Shown in pieces: positions 16,658-24,110 of a stretch of 64,000 nt of DNA. Position 1 is the stretch's first letter. Every line of letters starts with the position of its first letter. Where the stretch lies: assembly GCA_964418695.1 (NCBI GenBank), contig CAYQMN010000004.1, forward strand, positions 62,001 through 126,000, given 5' to 3'. The notes beneath the pieces were generated by a model. The model made no database searches, had not been told where the DNA came from, and saw nothing but the letters and a program-made list of their open reading frames with translations. This stretch comes from Prado023 sp964418695 (GTDB taxonomy: Bacteria > Actinomycetota > Actinomycetes > S36-B12 > CAIYMF01). Both the position numbers and the translations under genes were made by a program.

Positions 16658-17095
16658 ATGTCGCAGGTCGCCTCGGTCCAGACCCGGCCGACCGCCCCGA
16701 GCCGGGCGCGCCGGATGCTGGCACCGGTGGCGACCCTGGCCAGCGCCGGCGTGGCCTGGGCGGCGGTCGCCACCTGGTCACCCGGCGACGACGGCCTGAT
16801 CCTGTGCCCGTTCAAGCTCATCACCGGTCTGGACTGCCCGCTGTGCGGCTCCACCCGGGCCGCCGCGGAGCTGGCCCACGGCAACCTCGTGGGCGCCTTG
16901 GACCACAACGCCTTCTTCGTCCTGGTGGTGCTCCCGCTCAGCGCACTGGCCTGGGGCTGGTGGCTGGTCGCCTCGTGGCGGGGCCGGCCGTTCCCGATGG
17001 TCCCCACGCGGCTGCTGCAGGGGCTGTTGGTGCTGCTGGCCGCGTGGTGGGTGCTGCGCCTGGCCGTCCCCTGGCTCGGCTCCGGCACGGCCTGA
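16658..17095 (+). CDS. DUF2752 small membrane protein
   Basis: 145 aa, three hydrophobic segments. Diagnostic DUF2752 motif: Cys50-Pro, then G-x-DCPLCGSTRA with Cys60 and Cys63, set in an N-terminal membrane-proximal loop. The function of the family is not known; the Cys motif suggests metal or redox chemistry at the membrane. It commonly sits near trp/lgt genes in actinobacteria. Here it faces the opposite way from its neighbours, with a probable leaderless promoter, and ends against a hairpin shared with the histidine kinase gene. Confidence 0.88.
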   Translation: MSQVASVQTRPTAPSRARRMLAPVATLASAGVAWAAVATWSPGDDGLILCPFKLITGLDCPLCGSTRAAAELAHGNLVGALDHNAFFVLVVLPLSALAWGWWLVASWRGRPFPMVPTRLLQGLLVLLAAWWVLRLAVPWLGSGTA

Positions 17096-17128
17096 GCCCA
17101 GCGCGCTGCGGGGCTCCCCTCCGGGCGC

Positions 17129-17161
17129 TCAGCCCTGAGCCATCCGATGGCCCTGGGCTGA
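17129..17161. terminator. Bidirectional hairpin between DUF2752 and histidine kinase genes
   Basis: Arms TCAGCCC (17129-17135) and GGGCTGA (17155-17161), an internal 3-base mismatch, then GCCAT (17139-17143) and ATGGC (17147-17151) around a CCG loop. It lies between two convergent genes and can serve both. The 17-base word CCGGGCGCTCAGCCCTG is repeated at 17121-17137 and 17177-17193, the second copy covering the kinase stop. Confidence 0.75.
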
Positions 17162-17184
17162 CAACCGGAACGAGCGCCGGGCGC

Positions 17185-18597
17185 TCAGCCCTGCGAGCGG
17201 ACCACCGGCAGGGGGCCGGTGGTCCGGGTCTGGGCGGGCATGTCGGTGGGCAGCAGCACCCGGAAGCTGGCCCCGCCCTCGGGGGCGACGCCGGCCTGGG
17301 CGCCGCCGCCCAGGCGCAGCGCCAGCCGGGCGACCAGTGCCAGGCCCACCCCGGAGCCGACCTTGCGCAGGCCCCGGTACCGGGCGTGCAGCTCGCCGGG
17401 CTTGAACGCCACCGCCAGGTCGTCCGGGGTCAGGCCGGGCCCACCGTCGCGGACCTCCACGACGAACCAGCCCGGCTGCTCGGCCGCTCCGACGTGCAGC
17501 ACCACCGGGTCGCCCTCGCCGGTCACCCGCAGCGCGTTCTCCATGAGGTTGTCCAGCATCTGGCGGACCCGCACCGGGTCGGTGCGGACCGTGCGCGGGG
17601 TCCGGTCGACCTCGTCGCGCAGCACGATGCCCATCCGCTCCGCCCGCCCGGCCCACGCGGAGAGCGCGTCGGAGCCCAGGTCGGCCAGGTCCAGCTCGAC
17701 GGGCTCCACGCGCACGTCGACCGCGCCGAGGCGGGCCAGGTCCAGCACGTCGGCGACCAGTCGGTCCAGGTGGTCGGCCTCGGTGCGCACGATGCCGGCC
17801 ACGCTGTTCACGTCGGCTGGCTCCACCACGCCGTCGGCCAGTGCCTCGGCGTAGCCCTTGATCGAGGTCAGCGGGGTGCGCAGCTCGTGGGAGACGGTCA
17901 GGAAGAACTCGCGCTGCCGGCCCTCGCTCTCCGAGAGCGCCTCGGAGAGCTCGTTGAGCGCCTCGCCGAGGTCGGCGACCTCCTGCGGGCCGCTGGGGTC
18001 GATCCGCACGTCCCGGCGCCCGGAGCTCATCGCCTTCGCGGCGGCCGCGGCCTCGCCGATCGGCGTGGTGATGCGCCGCGCGAGCACGTAGCCGACCATG
18101 GCCGCCACGCCCAGACCCAGACCCAGGGACACCACGAACCGGATCAGGGCCGCGCGCGCCAGGCTGCCGGCCACGTCGGCCGGCTGCACCAGCAGGATGC
18201 CCACGCCCGGAGTGATCGGACGGCCCTCGACGTAGTAGACGCCGTGCAGAGAGGCCCGGCGGTCGCTCACCGACTCGCCGGAGGTGACCGCGGCGACGTC
18301 GGCCTCCGTGAGCGGGGGGTTCACCTGCGCGCCCGCGGGCACCAGGTAGGCGGTCACCTGCTGGGGCGAGAGCAGCGCCTCCAGGCGGGCGACGATGCCG
18401 CTGTTGGGCGGCAGCGGCGAGGTGCCCGACACCAGCTCGGCGGCCAGGTCGGCAGTGCGCGACAGGGTCGCCCGCGCGGTGGCCTCGGCGGCCCGGGTGA
18501 GCAGCGGCCAGGAGGCCAGGGCGCCGATCAGCACCGCCAGCGCGGCCACCCCGGCCATGACCAGGGGCAGACGGTGCGCCAGGGAGAGCCGGCTCAT
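17185..18597 (-). CDS. Two-component sensor histidine kinase
   Basis: 470 aa. N-terminal transmembrane segment (about 10-32), an extracytoplasmic sensor region (about 33-150) with no recognised fold, a second transmembrane segment (about 153-175), HAMP, dimerisation domain with the phospho-acceptor His in TVSHELRTPLTSIKGY, and an HATPase domain with N box DNLMENALRVT, G1 VRDGGPGL and G2 VGSGVGLALV. It phosphorylates the response regulator encoded just upstream; the ATG at 18597 overlaps that gene's stop (ATGA). The signal is unknown. Confidence 0.95.
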   Translation of the reverse strand: MSRLSLAHRLPLVMAGVAALAVLIGALASWPLLTRAAEATARATLSRTADLAAELVSGTSPLPPNSGIVARLEALLSPQQVTAYLVPAGAQVNPPLTEADVAAVTSGESVSDRRASLHGVYYVEGRPITPGVGILLVQPADVAGSLARAALIRFVVSLGLGLGVAAMVGYVLARRITTPIGEAAAAAKAMSSGRRDVRIDPSGPQEVADLGEALNELSEALSESEGRQREFFLTVSHELRTPLTSIKGYAEALADGVVEPADVNSVAGIVRTEADHLDRLVADVLDLARLGAVDVRVEPVELDLADLGSDALSAWAGRAERMGIVLRDEVDRTPRTVRTDPVRVRQMLDNLMENALRVTGEGDPVVLHVGAAEQPGWFVVEVRDGGPGLTPDDLAVAFKPGELHARYRGLRKVGSGVGLALVARLALRLGGGAQAGVAPEGGASFRVLLPTDMPAQTRTTGPLPVVRSQG

Positions 18598-19283
18598 CCG
18601 GCCTCCGCGCTGTACCCGACCCCGCGGACCGTGCGGATCGGGCTGGCGGCGCCGAGCTTGGCGCGCACCTGCGCGACGTGGACGTCGACCGTGCGGGTGC
18701 CGGCCGCGGCCGAGTACCCCCACACCGCGGAGAGCAGCTGGTCACGGGTCACCACCCGGCCGGGCCGGGCCATCAAGTAGGCCAGCAGGTCGAACTCGGT
18801 CGCGGTCAGCTCGACCGGCGCGCCGGACACCGTGACCCGGTGCCGGGCCCGGTTCAGCTCGATCTCGCCGAGCACGAGCGGCCGGTCCTCAGGCTCGCCG
18901 CCGGAGCCGGTGCGGCGCAGGACCGCCTTGACCCGGGCCACCACCTCGCGGGGGCTGAACGGCTTGGTGATGTAGTCGTCGCCGCCCATCTCCAGGCCGA
19001 GCACGCGGTCGATCTCGTCGTCGCGCGCGGTGCAGAACAGGATCGGCACGGTGCTGCCCTCGGCGCGCAGGGTCTGGCACACCTGGGTGCCGTCCATGCC
19101 CGGCAGGCCCACGTCCAGCACCACAGCGACCGGGTGCAGGCGACGGGCGGCGGCCAGCGCGTCCGGGCCGGTCGCGGCGATCTCGACGCCGAACCCCTCT
19201 CGGCGCAGGTACATGCCCAGCAGGTCGGCGATCGGCCGCTCGTCCTCGGCGACCAGGACCAGGCCACGGCTGTCGGAAGTCAT
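18594..19283 (-). CDS. OmpR/PhoB-family response regulator
   Basis: 229 aa. Receiver domain with acidic pocket Glu13/Asp14, phospho-acceptor Asp57 (VVLDVGLPGMDG), the conserved Lys in ITKPFSPREV, then a winged-helix DNA-binding domain ending in TRTVDVHVAQVRAKLG and RTVRGVGY. Partner kinase follows with a 4-base overlap. The pair lies between trpE/HGxxPAAW and trpC, an insertion into the usual trp neighbourhood; a link to tryptophan is not implied by the sequence. Confidence 0.96.
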   Translation of the reverse strand: MTSDSRGLVLVAEDERPIADLLGMYLRREGFGVEIAATGPDALAAARRLHPVAVVLDVGLPGMDGTQVCQTLRAEGSTVPILFCTARDDEIDRVLGLEMGGDDYITKPFSPREVVARVKAVLRRTGSGGEPEDRPLVLGEIELNRARHRVTVSGAPVELTATEFDLLAYLMARPGRVVTRDQLLSAVWGYSAAAGTRTVDVHVAQVRAKLGAASPIRTVRGVGYSAEAG

Positions 19284-19340
19284 CCGCGGATCATCACACG
19301 TCGTCGGTTCGGTGATGGGGAGCCCGGCGTTCGGGTCCGG

Positions 19341-19553
19341 TCAGGCGCCTGCGTCCTCCTGCTGCGACTGCATCCCGAGCATGACCTTCCACGTGATCGC
19401 GCCGCCGATCACCAGCAGCATCCCCAGCACGAACACCACGGGCTGGGCGATGACCACGCCGAGGGTGGCGATGACCGAGGCCACCATGATGATGATCGCG
19501 CCGGTCCAATTGGCCGGGGTGCTCCCGTGGTCGTCGTGGTGCGGGGCTGCCAT
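19341..19553 (-). CDS. HGxxPAAW-family small membrane protein (DUF6704-type)
   Basis: 70 aa. N-terminal HHDDHGSTPANW matches the HGxxPAxW signature, followed by two hydrophobic segments (about 17-35 and 40-58). It starts one base after the trpE stop, so it belongs to the hisF-hisI-trpE transcript; this family is commonly found directly after trpE in actinobacteria. Function unknown. The longer frame reading upstream through trpE is an artefact. Confidence 0.88.
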   Translation of the reverse strand: MAAPHHDDHGSTPANWTGAIIIMVASVIATLGVVIAQPVVFVLGMLLVIGGAITWKVMLGMQSQQEDAGA

Positions 19554-19554
19554 G

Positions 19555-21150
19555 TCACTCCTCGTCGTCCCGTGAAGCCTGCGGTGCGGGCGCCATTGTG
19601 GCACCTTGCCGGCCCGCCGGGTGCAGGCCTTCGGCCATCGTGATCGCGCCGAGGACGGCGGCCGCCTTGCTGCGGCACTCCTGGTGCTCGGTCTCGGGCA
19701 CCGAGTCGGCCACCAGGCCCGCCCCGGCCTGCACGTACGCGATCCCGTCGCGCAGCACCGCGGTCCGGATCGCGATGGCCGCGTCGAGGTTCCCGGCGAA
19801 GTCCACATACCCGACCGCCCCGCCGTAGAGCCCGCGCCGGGTGGGCTCCAGGTCGTCGATGATCTGCATCGCGCGCGGCTTGGGCGCCCCGGACAGGGTG
19901 CCCGCCGGGAACGTCGCGGCCAGCAGGTCGTAAGCGCTGGCCCCCTGGCTCAGCTGGCCGGTGACCGTGGACACGATGTGCATGACGTGTGAGTAGCGCT
20001 CGATCTGCATGAACTCGACGACCTCGACCGTGCCCGGCCGGCACACCCGGCCCAGGTCGTTGCGGCCCAGGTCGACCAGCATCAGGTGCTCGGCGCGCTC
20101 CTTCTCGTCGCCGAGCAGCTCCTCGGCCAGCTCGGCGTCCTGCTCGGGGGTGCTGCCGCGCGGCCGGGTCCCGGCGATCGGGTGCAGCATCGCCAGCCCG
20201 TCGGCGAGCCGGACCAGGGCCTCCGGGCTGGAGCCGACCACGTCGAAGGCGACCTCGGTGCCCAGGTCCGGGCGCTCGGCGGGCTCGGGGAACCGCAGCA
20301 GATACATGTAGGGGCTGGGATTGCTCACCCGCAGCATCCGGTAGACGTCCAGCGCGCTGGCGGTCGTCGGCCGGTCGAACCGCTGGGAGAGCACGATCTG
20401 GAACGCGTCACCCGCGCGGATGTGCTCCTTGGCCCGCTCGACGCCGGCCCGGTAGTCCTCGGGCAGGGTGCGGGAGCGGACCTCGTGCGCGGGCCCGGCA
20501 TCGGCCAGAACGGCCACCGTGCTCGGGCCCGGCGCCGCCAGGGCCTCCTCCATCGCGTCCAGGCGGCGGACGGCGTCGGCCCAGGCCTGGGTCACCCGCT
20601 CGTCAGTGGAGTCGTAGTTGACCGCGTTGGCGATCAGCGTGACCGTGCCGTCCCAGTGGTCCAGGACGGCCAGGTCCACAGCCATCAGCAGCGCCAGCTC
20701 GGGCAGAGCCAGCTCGTCGGGGTTCGCGTCGGGAATCCGCTCCCAGTGCCGCACCGCGTCGTAGCTGATCATCCCCACCAGACCGCCGGTCAGCGGGGGC
20801 AGGTCGGGGCGCTCCACGGGGGCGGTGTGCAGGACGGCCAGCGTGTCGCGCATGGCGTGCATGGGATCCCCACCCAGCGGGATGCCGACCGGCCGCTGGC
20901 CCCGCCAGACCGCCTGGCCGTCCACCTCGGAGAGCATCGCCGAGGCCCGCACGCCGACGAACGAGTAGCGCGCCCAGACCCGGCCGTGCTCGGCCGACTC
21001 CAGCAGGAACGTGCCCGGCCGCTCGCCGGCCAGCTTGCGGTAGAGCCCGACCGGGGTCTCGCCGTCGGCCAGCAGCCGGCGGGTGACCGGGATGACGCGG
21101 CGGTCGCGGGCCAGCGCGGTGAACTCGGCCAGGTCCGGGGTGGCGGTCAC
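19555..21150 (-). CDS. trpE: Anthranilate synthase component I
   Basis: 531 aa. Converts chorismate with ammonia from TrpG to anthranilate, the first committed step to tryptophan. The feedback motif LLES is present near residue 50 (FLLESAEHG), predicting inhibition by tryptophan. The catalytic domain shows GTRPRGSTPEQD and DLGRNDLGRVC. TrpG is not fused and not encoded in the window. GTG 21150 overlaps the hisI stop (GTGA). Expression is therefore tied to histidine genes hisF and hisI rather than to trpCBA. Confidence 0.97.
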   Translation of the reverse strand: MTATPDLAEFTALARDRRVIPVTRRLLADGETPVGLYRKLAGERPGTFLLESAEHGRVWARYSFVGVRASAMLSEVDGQAVWRGQRPVGIPLGGDPMHAMRDTLAVLHTAPVERPDLPPLTGGLVGMISYDAVRHWERIPDANPDELALPELALLMAVDLAVLDHWDGTVTLIANAVNYDSTDERVTQAWADAVRRLDAMEEALAAPGPSTVAVLADAGPAHEVRSRTLPEDYRAGVERAKEHIRAGDAFQIVLSQRFDRPTTASALDVYRMLRVSNPSPYMYLLRFPEPAERPDLGTEVAFDVVGSSPEALVRLADGLAMLHPIAGTRPRGSTPEQDAELAEELLGDEKERAEHLMLVDLGRNDLGRVCRPGTVEVVEFMQIERYSHVMHIVSTVTGQLSQGASAYDLLAATFPAGTLSGAPKPRAMQIIDDLEPTRRGLYGGAVGYVDFAGNLDAAIAIRTAVLRDGIAYVQAGAGLVADSVPETEHQECRSKAAAVLGAITMAEGLHPAGRQGATMAPAPQASRDDEE

Positions 21151-21536
21151 GAGCCGACCGCCAGCGGCACGTCGAAGGTGTCGAAGCAGGATTCCAGTCC
21201 GGTGTGGCAGGACGGACCCGCCGGATCCACGCGCAGCAGCACCGCGTCGCCGTCGCAGTCCAAGGAGACTTCGACCACCCGCTGCGTGTTGCCCGAGGTC
21301 AGGCCCTTCACCCACAGCTCCTGGCGCGACCGCGAGTAGTAGGTCGCCAGGCCGGTCGCCAGCGTGCGCGCCAGCGCCTCGGCGTCCATCCAGGCCACCA
21401 TCAGGACCCGGCCGCTGCCGGCGTCCTGGGCGATCGCAGTCACCAGCGGGCGGCCGTCGGGCGCCGCGCCGGCCGGGCGCAGCCGGGTGGCCAGCACCGG
21501 GTCGAGGCTGTCATGGGCGAACTCCACGGGGAGCAT
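21147..21536 (-). CDS. hisI: Phosphoribosyl-AMP cyclohydrolase
   Basis: 129 aa, third step of histidine synthesis, a zinc hydrolase. The PRA-CH motifs are complete: MVAWMDAEAL, YYSRSRQELWVKG, the metal ligands in DCDGD, and CHTG..SC. Monofunctional; HisE (PRA-PH) is not fused and hisE is not in the window. The ATG at 21536 is 20 bases after hisF; a Shine-Dalgarno is weak, and GTG 21527 is an alternative. Confidence 0.95.
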   Translation of the reverse strand: MLPVEFAHDSLDPVLATRLRPAGAAPDGRPLVTAIAQDAGSGRVLMVAWMDAEALARTLATGLATYYSRSRQELWVKGLTSGNTQRVVEVSLDCDGDAVLLRVDPAGPSCHTGLESCFDTFDVPLAVGS

Positions 21537-21556
21537 TCTGGCGCAGGCGTCCGTCG

Positions 21557-22345
21557 TCAGCGGCGCACGACGACACCGGCCCGCGCCAGCGCCTGCTTCA
21601 CCGCACCGATCGTGAGGTGGCCGAAGTGGAAGACGCTCGCGGCCAGCACGGCGTCGGCCCCGGCGGCCACGGCCGGCGGGAAGTGCGCCAGCTCGCCGGC
21701 CCCGCCGCTGGCGATCACCGGCACGCTCACCTCCCGGCGGACCAGCCCGATCAGCTCCAGGTCGAAGCCGGACCGAGTGCCGTCGGCGTCCATCGAGTTC
21801 AGCAGGATCTCCCCGGCGCCCAGCTCGGTGGCCCGGACCGCCCAGCCGACCGCGTCGATGCCGGTCGAGCGCCGGCCACCGTGCGTGGTCACCTCGAACC
21901 CGGAGTCGGTCACGACGTCGGGGCTGGCGGTGCCGGGACCGCAGCGCCGCGCGTCGACGCTGAGCACCACGCACTGAGCGCCGAACCGGTCGGCGGCCTC
22001 GGCCAGCAGCTCGGGCCGGCTCAGCGCGGCCGTGTTGACCCCGCACTTGTCCGCACCCGCGCGCAGGAGAGCGTCGAAGTCGGCGACAGTCCGCACGCCG
22101 CCACCGACCGTCAGCGGGATGAACACCTGCTCGGCGGTGCGCCGGACCACGTCGTAGGTGGTCTGGCGGTCACCGGACGATGCGGTGATGTCCAGGAACG
22201 TGAGCTCGTCGGCCCCGGCCGCCCCGTAGGCGGCCGCCAGCGCCACCGGGTCGCCGGCATCGCGCAGGTCGACGAAGTTCACTCCCTTGACCACCCGGCC
22301 GGCGTCGACGTCCAGGCAGGGGATGACGCGGACCGCGACGGTCAC
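21557..22345 (-). CDS. hisF: Imidazole glycerol phosphate synthase, cyclase subunit
   Basis: 262-aa TIM barrel that uses ammonia from HisH to make IGP and AICAR. Catalytic Asp residues are in IPCLDVDAGRVVKGVNF and near LLNSMDADGTRSGFD; phosphate loops GGGVRT and ASGGAGE are intact. GTG start. Its partner hisH is about 5 kb upstream in the hisD operon, separated by acyltransferase and DUF6325/SHOCT genes. Confidence 0.97.
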   Translation of the reverse strand: MTVAVRVIPCLDVDAGRVVKGVNFVDLRDAGDPVALAAAYGAAGADELTFLDITASSGDRQTTYDVVRRTAEQVFIPLTVGGGVRTVADFDALLRAGADKCGVNTAALSRPELLAEAADRFGAQCVVLSVDARRCGPGTASPDVVTDSGFEVTTHGGRRSTGIDAVGWAVRATELGAGEILLNSMDADGTRSGFDLELIGLVRREVSVPVIASGGAGELAHFPPAVAAGADAVLAASVFHFGHLTIGAVKQALARAGVVVRR

Positions 22346-22384
22346 GCGCGCACCCCCCTGGTGACGTTCGGATCCCGCATGCGG

Positions 22385-22795
22385 CTAGCTGCCCAGGAGC
22401 TTGGCCTTCGCCGCCTCGAACTCGGCGTCGGTGAGCACGCCCATGCTCTTCAGCTCGGCCAGGGTCTTCAGCTCGGCGACCAGGTCCGACGGCTTGGCGG
22501 CTGCCTGCTGGGCCGCCGCCTGCTGGGCCGCCGCCTGCTGGGCCGCTGCCTGCTGGGCCGCCGCCTGCGCAGCCGCCTGCTGCTGCTGCAGCGCGGCCTG
22601 CTCGGCCGCGACCTGCTGGGCGTAGGCCTGCTGCTGTGCGTACTGCTGCTGCTGGCTGTACTGCTGCTGCGCGTACTGCTGTTGGGTCTGGTTGGCCCAG
22701 CGCGTCTGCTGACGGCGCGACACGTTGTTGGACACGGCCGTGGCGGTGCCCGCCACGACTGCGGTGCGCGCGACTCCGCGAAGAATCCCTGACAT
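22385..22795 (-). CDS. SHOCT-domain protein with Gln/Ala-rich repeats
   Basis: 136 aa. Short N-terminal segment, then a long Gln/Ala/Tyr-rich region (about 38-100) ending in repeated AAQQA units encoded by a 15-base minisatellite, then a C-terminal SHOCT domain (LVAELKTLAELKSMGVLTDAEFEAAKAKLLG). SHOCT modules are short oligomerisation domains of unclear role. It follows the DUF6325 gene by 3 bases, a pairing recurrent in actinobacteria as far as I recall. Function unknown. Confidence 0.88.
   Translation of the reverse strand: MSGILRGVARTAVVAGTATAVSNNVSRRQQTRWANQTQQQYAQQQYSQQQQYAQQQAYAQQVAAEQAALQQQQAAAQAAAQQAAAQQAAAQQAAAQQAAAKPSDLVAELKTLAELKSMGVLTDAEFEAAKAKLLGS
22503..22562. repeat. 15-base minisatellite inside the SHOCT gene
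   Basis: Four near-identical copies of GCCTGCTGGGCCGCC (22503, 22518, 22533, 22548), the third with one change. In frame, so copy-number change would alter the length of the Ala/Gln linker without breaking the gene. Confidence 0.9.
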
Positions 22796-22798
22796 CTC

Positions 22799-23227
22799 TC
22801 ATCCCTCCTGAAGTGCGTCGAGCACGTCGCCGACCGGGATGGCGCCGCGAGCGATCAGCTCGCCGCCGGCCGCCCGGACCGCCTTGGTGAACGGGACTGC
22901 CCAGAGTCCCTCGTAGACCAGGACGGCGGCAGCGGCGCCAGGCACCATCGCGTTGCCGACCTCGGCCAGGTCGTCGTCCTCCAGCAGCCGGGAGGACACT
23001 CCCTCGAAGACCTCGATCTCCGGCACGCCGTGGGCGGCGTCGTGCCAGTCCAGCGTGGCCACGGTGCCGTCGTCCTGCTTGCGGATGAACACCAGGTCGA
23101 GGATGCGGATGACCCCGGTCTCGACCAGGCTCATCAGCTCGGCGAACGGCTCGCCGGTGGCGTCGTGCTGGGCGAACTCGATCACGACGTAGTCGATCGG
23201 GCCGGGCGGGTCGTCGTACGGGTCCAT
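22799..23227 (-). CDS. DUF6325 family protein
   Basis: 142-aa acidic soluble protein beginning MDPYDDPPGPIDYVVIEF. The pattern GPIDYVVIEF...GVIRILDLVFIRKQ and a second half GAAAAVLVYEGLWAVPF is typical of this family, related to DUF1269-like alpha/beta ferredoxin-fold proteins. Good ribosome site AGGAGG 5 bases before ATG 23227. First gene of a pair with the SHOCT protein. Function not known; often considered stress or membrane associated, which I cannot test here. Confidence 0.87.
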   Translation of the reverse strand: MDPYDDPPGPIDYVVIEFAQHDATGEPFAELMSLVETGVIRILDLVFIRKQDDGTVATLDWHDAAHGVPEIEVFEGVSSRLLEDDDLAEVGNAMVPGAAAAVLVYEGLWAVPFTKAVRAAGGELIARGAIPVGDVLDALQEG

Positions 23228-23312
23228 TCAGTCCTCCTGTGCGAACCGGATCAGGGTGGCGGATCGGCGGGCACAGGCACGGCCCGGACCCCCGCTCGCC
23301 GCGATCCTATCT

Positions 23313-23372
23313 GCGGGCCCTCGGACGTGCGCCCGGCTCATCGATCGGCGGGCCCTCGGACGTGCGCCCGGC
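23313..23372. repeat. 25-base perfect direct repeat upstream of the DUF6325 gene
   Basis: The word starting GCGGGCCCTCGGACGTGCGC occurs at 23313-23337 and 23348-23372 with a 35-base period. It lies in the 158-base spacer after the acyltransferase stop (23386). It could be an operator, a REP-like element or a small duplication. Confidence 0.85.
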
Positions 23373-23385
23373 CGACGCGCCGCGC

Positions 23386-24108
23386 TCAGTCCGGCCAGCT
23401 GGCCAGCGTGTCGACGTACATCTGGCGGACCGCGTCGCGGTGCTCCCCGACGGTCTCGGTGGTCCACGAGGAGGTGTCGATCGGCGGCAGGACGGCGACC
23501 TGGACGACGCCCGGGGTCACCAGCTGCGCGTGCGGGGCCATCACCTGACCGGCGTTGCGGATGACCACGGGGACCAGCGGCACCTCGCCCTGGATCGCCA
23601 TGTGGAAGGGGCCCTTCTTGAACGGGCCCAGCTCGACCGACCGGGTGCCCTCGGGTGCGACGGCGATCGAGATGCCCTCGTGCAGGCGCGCGACGACCGG
23701 CTCCAGCGCGGCCCGGGCCTGCGCCGGGTCGCCGCGCTCGATGAAGGCCACGCCGGCGAACCTCCCGAGCGGGCCGAAGACCGGGTTGGTCAGCAGCTCC
23801 TTCTTGGCCACAGCCGTGAAGTCGTGTCGCAGCACCGAGGCCATGATCGGCACGTCCAGCTGACTCTGGTGGTTGAAGGTGAAGATCGCCGGCCGGTGCG
23901 ACACGGCGTTCTCCTCGCCGTGGATCTGCAGGGTGACGCCGGCTGCGGCCAGCGACAGCTGCCCGGCCATCGCCAGCGTCACGTTCACGCCGGACTGGCG
24001 GTCCTGGTTGAGCAGGGCGAACCCGGCTCCGGCGATCCCGCCCATGCCCAGCCCGCCGACCGCCCCGAAGCTGCGCGCCGCCCGCTCCAGATCCCCGAAC
24101 CCGACCAT
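23386..24108 (-). CDS. PlsC-like lysophospholipid/1-acylglycerol-3-phosphate acyltransferase
   Basis: 240 aa. Acyltransferase motif I NHQSQLD (NHx4D), motif II around FIERGD, motif III PEGTRS and a following hydrophobic proline motif VPLVPVVI. It should acylate the sn-2 position of the product of the PlsB-type enzyme encoded just upstream, yielding phosphatidate. Start: ATG 24108 has AAGGAG at 7 bases, while GTG 24114 (a GTGA overlap) would be only 1 base from it, so ATG is preferred. Follows the plsB-like gene directly. Confidence 0.92.
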   Translation of the reverse strand: MVGFGDLERAARSFGAVGGLGMGGIAGAGFALLNQDRQSGVNVTLAMAGQLSLAAAGVTLQIHGEENAVSHRPAIFTFNHQSQLDVPIMASVLRHDFTAVAKKELLTNPVFGPLGRFAGVAFIERGDPAQARAALEPVVARLHEGISIAVAPEGTRSVELGPFKKGPFHMAIQGEVPLVPVVIRNAGQVMAPHAQLVTPGVVQVAVLPPIDTSSWTTETVGEHRDAVRQMYVDTLASWPD

Positions 24109-24110
24109 CG

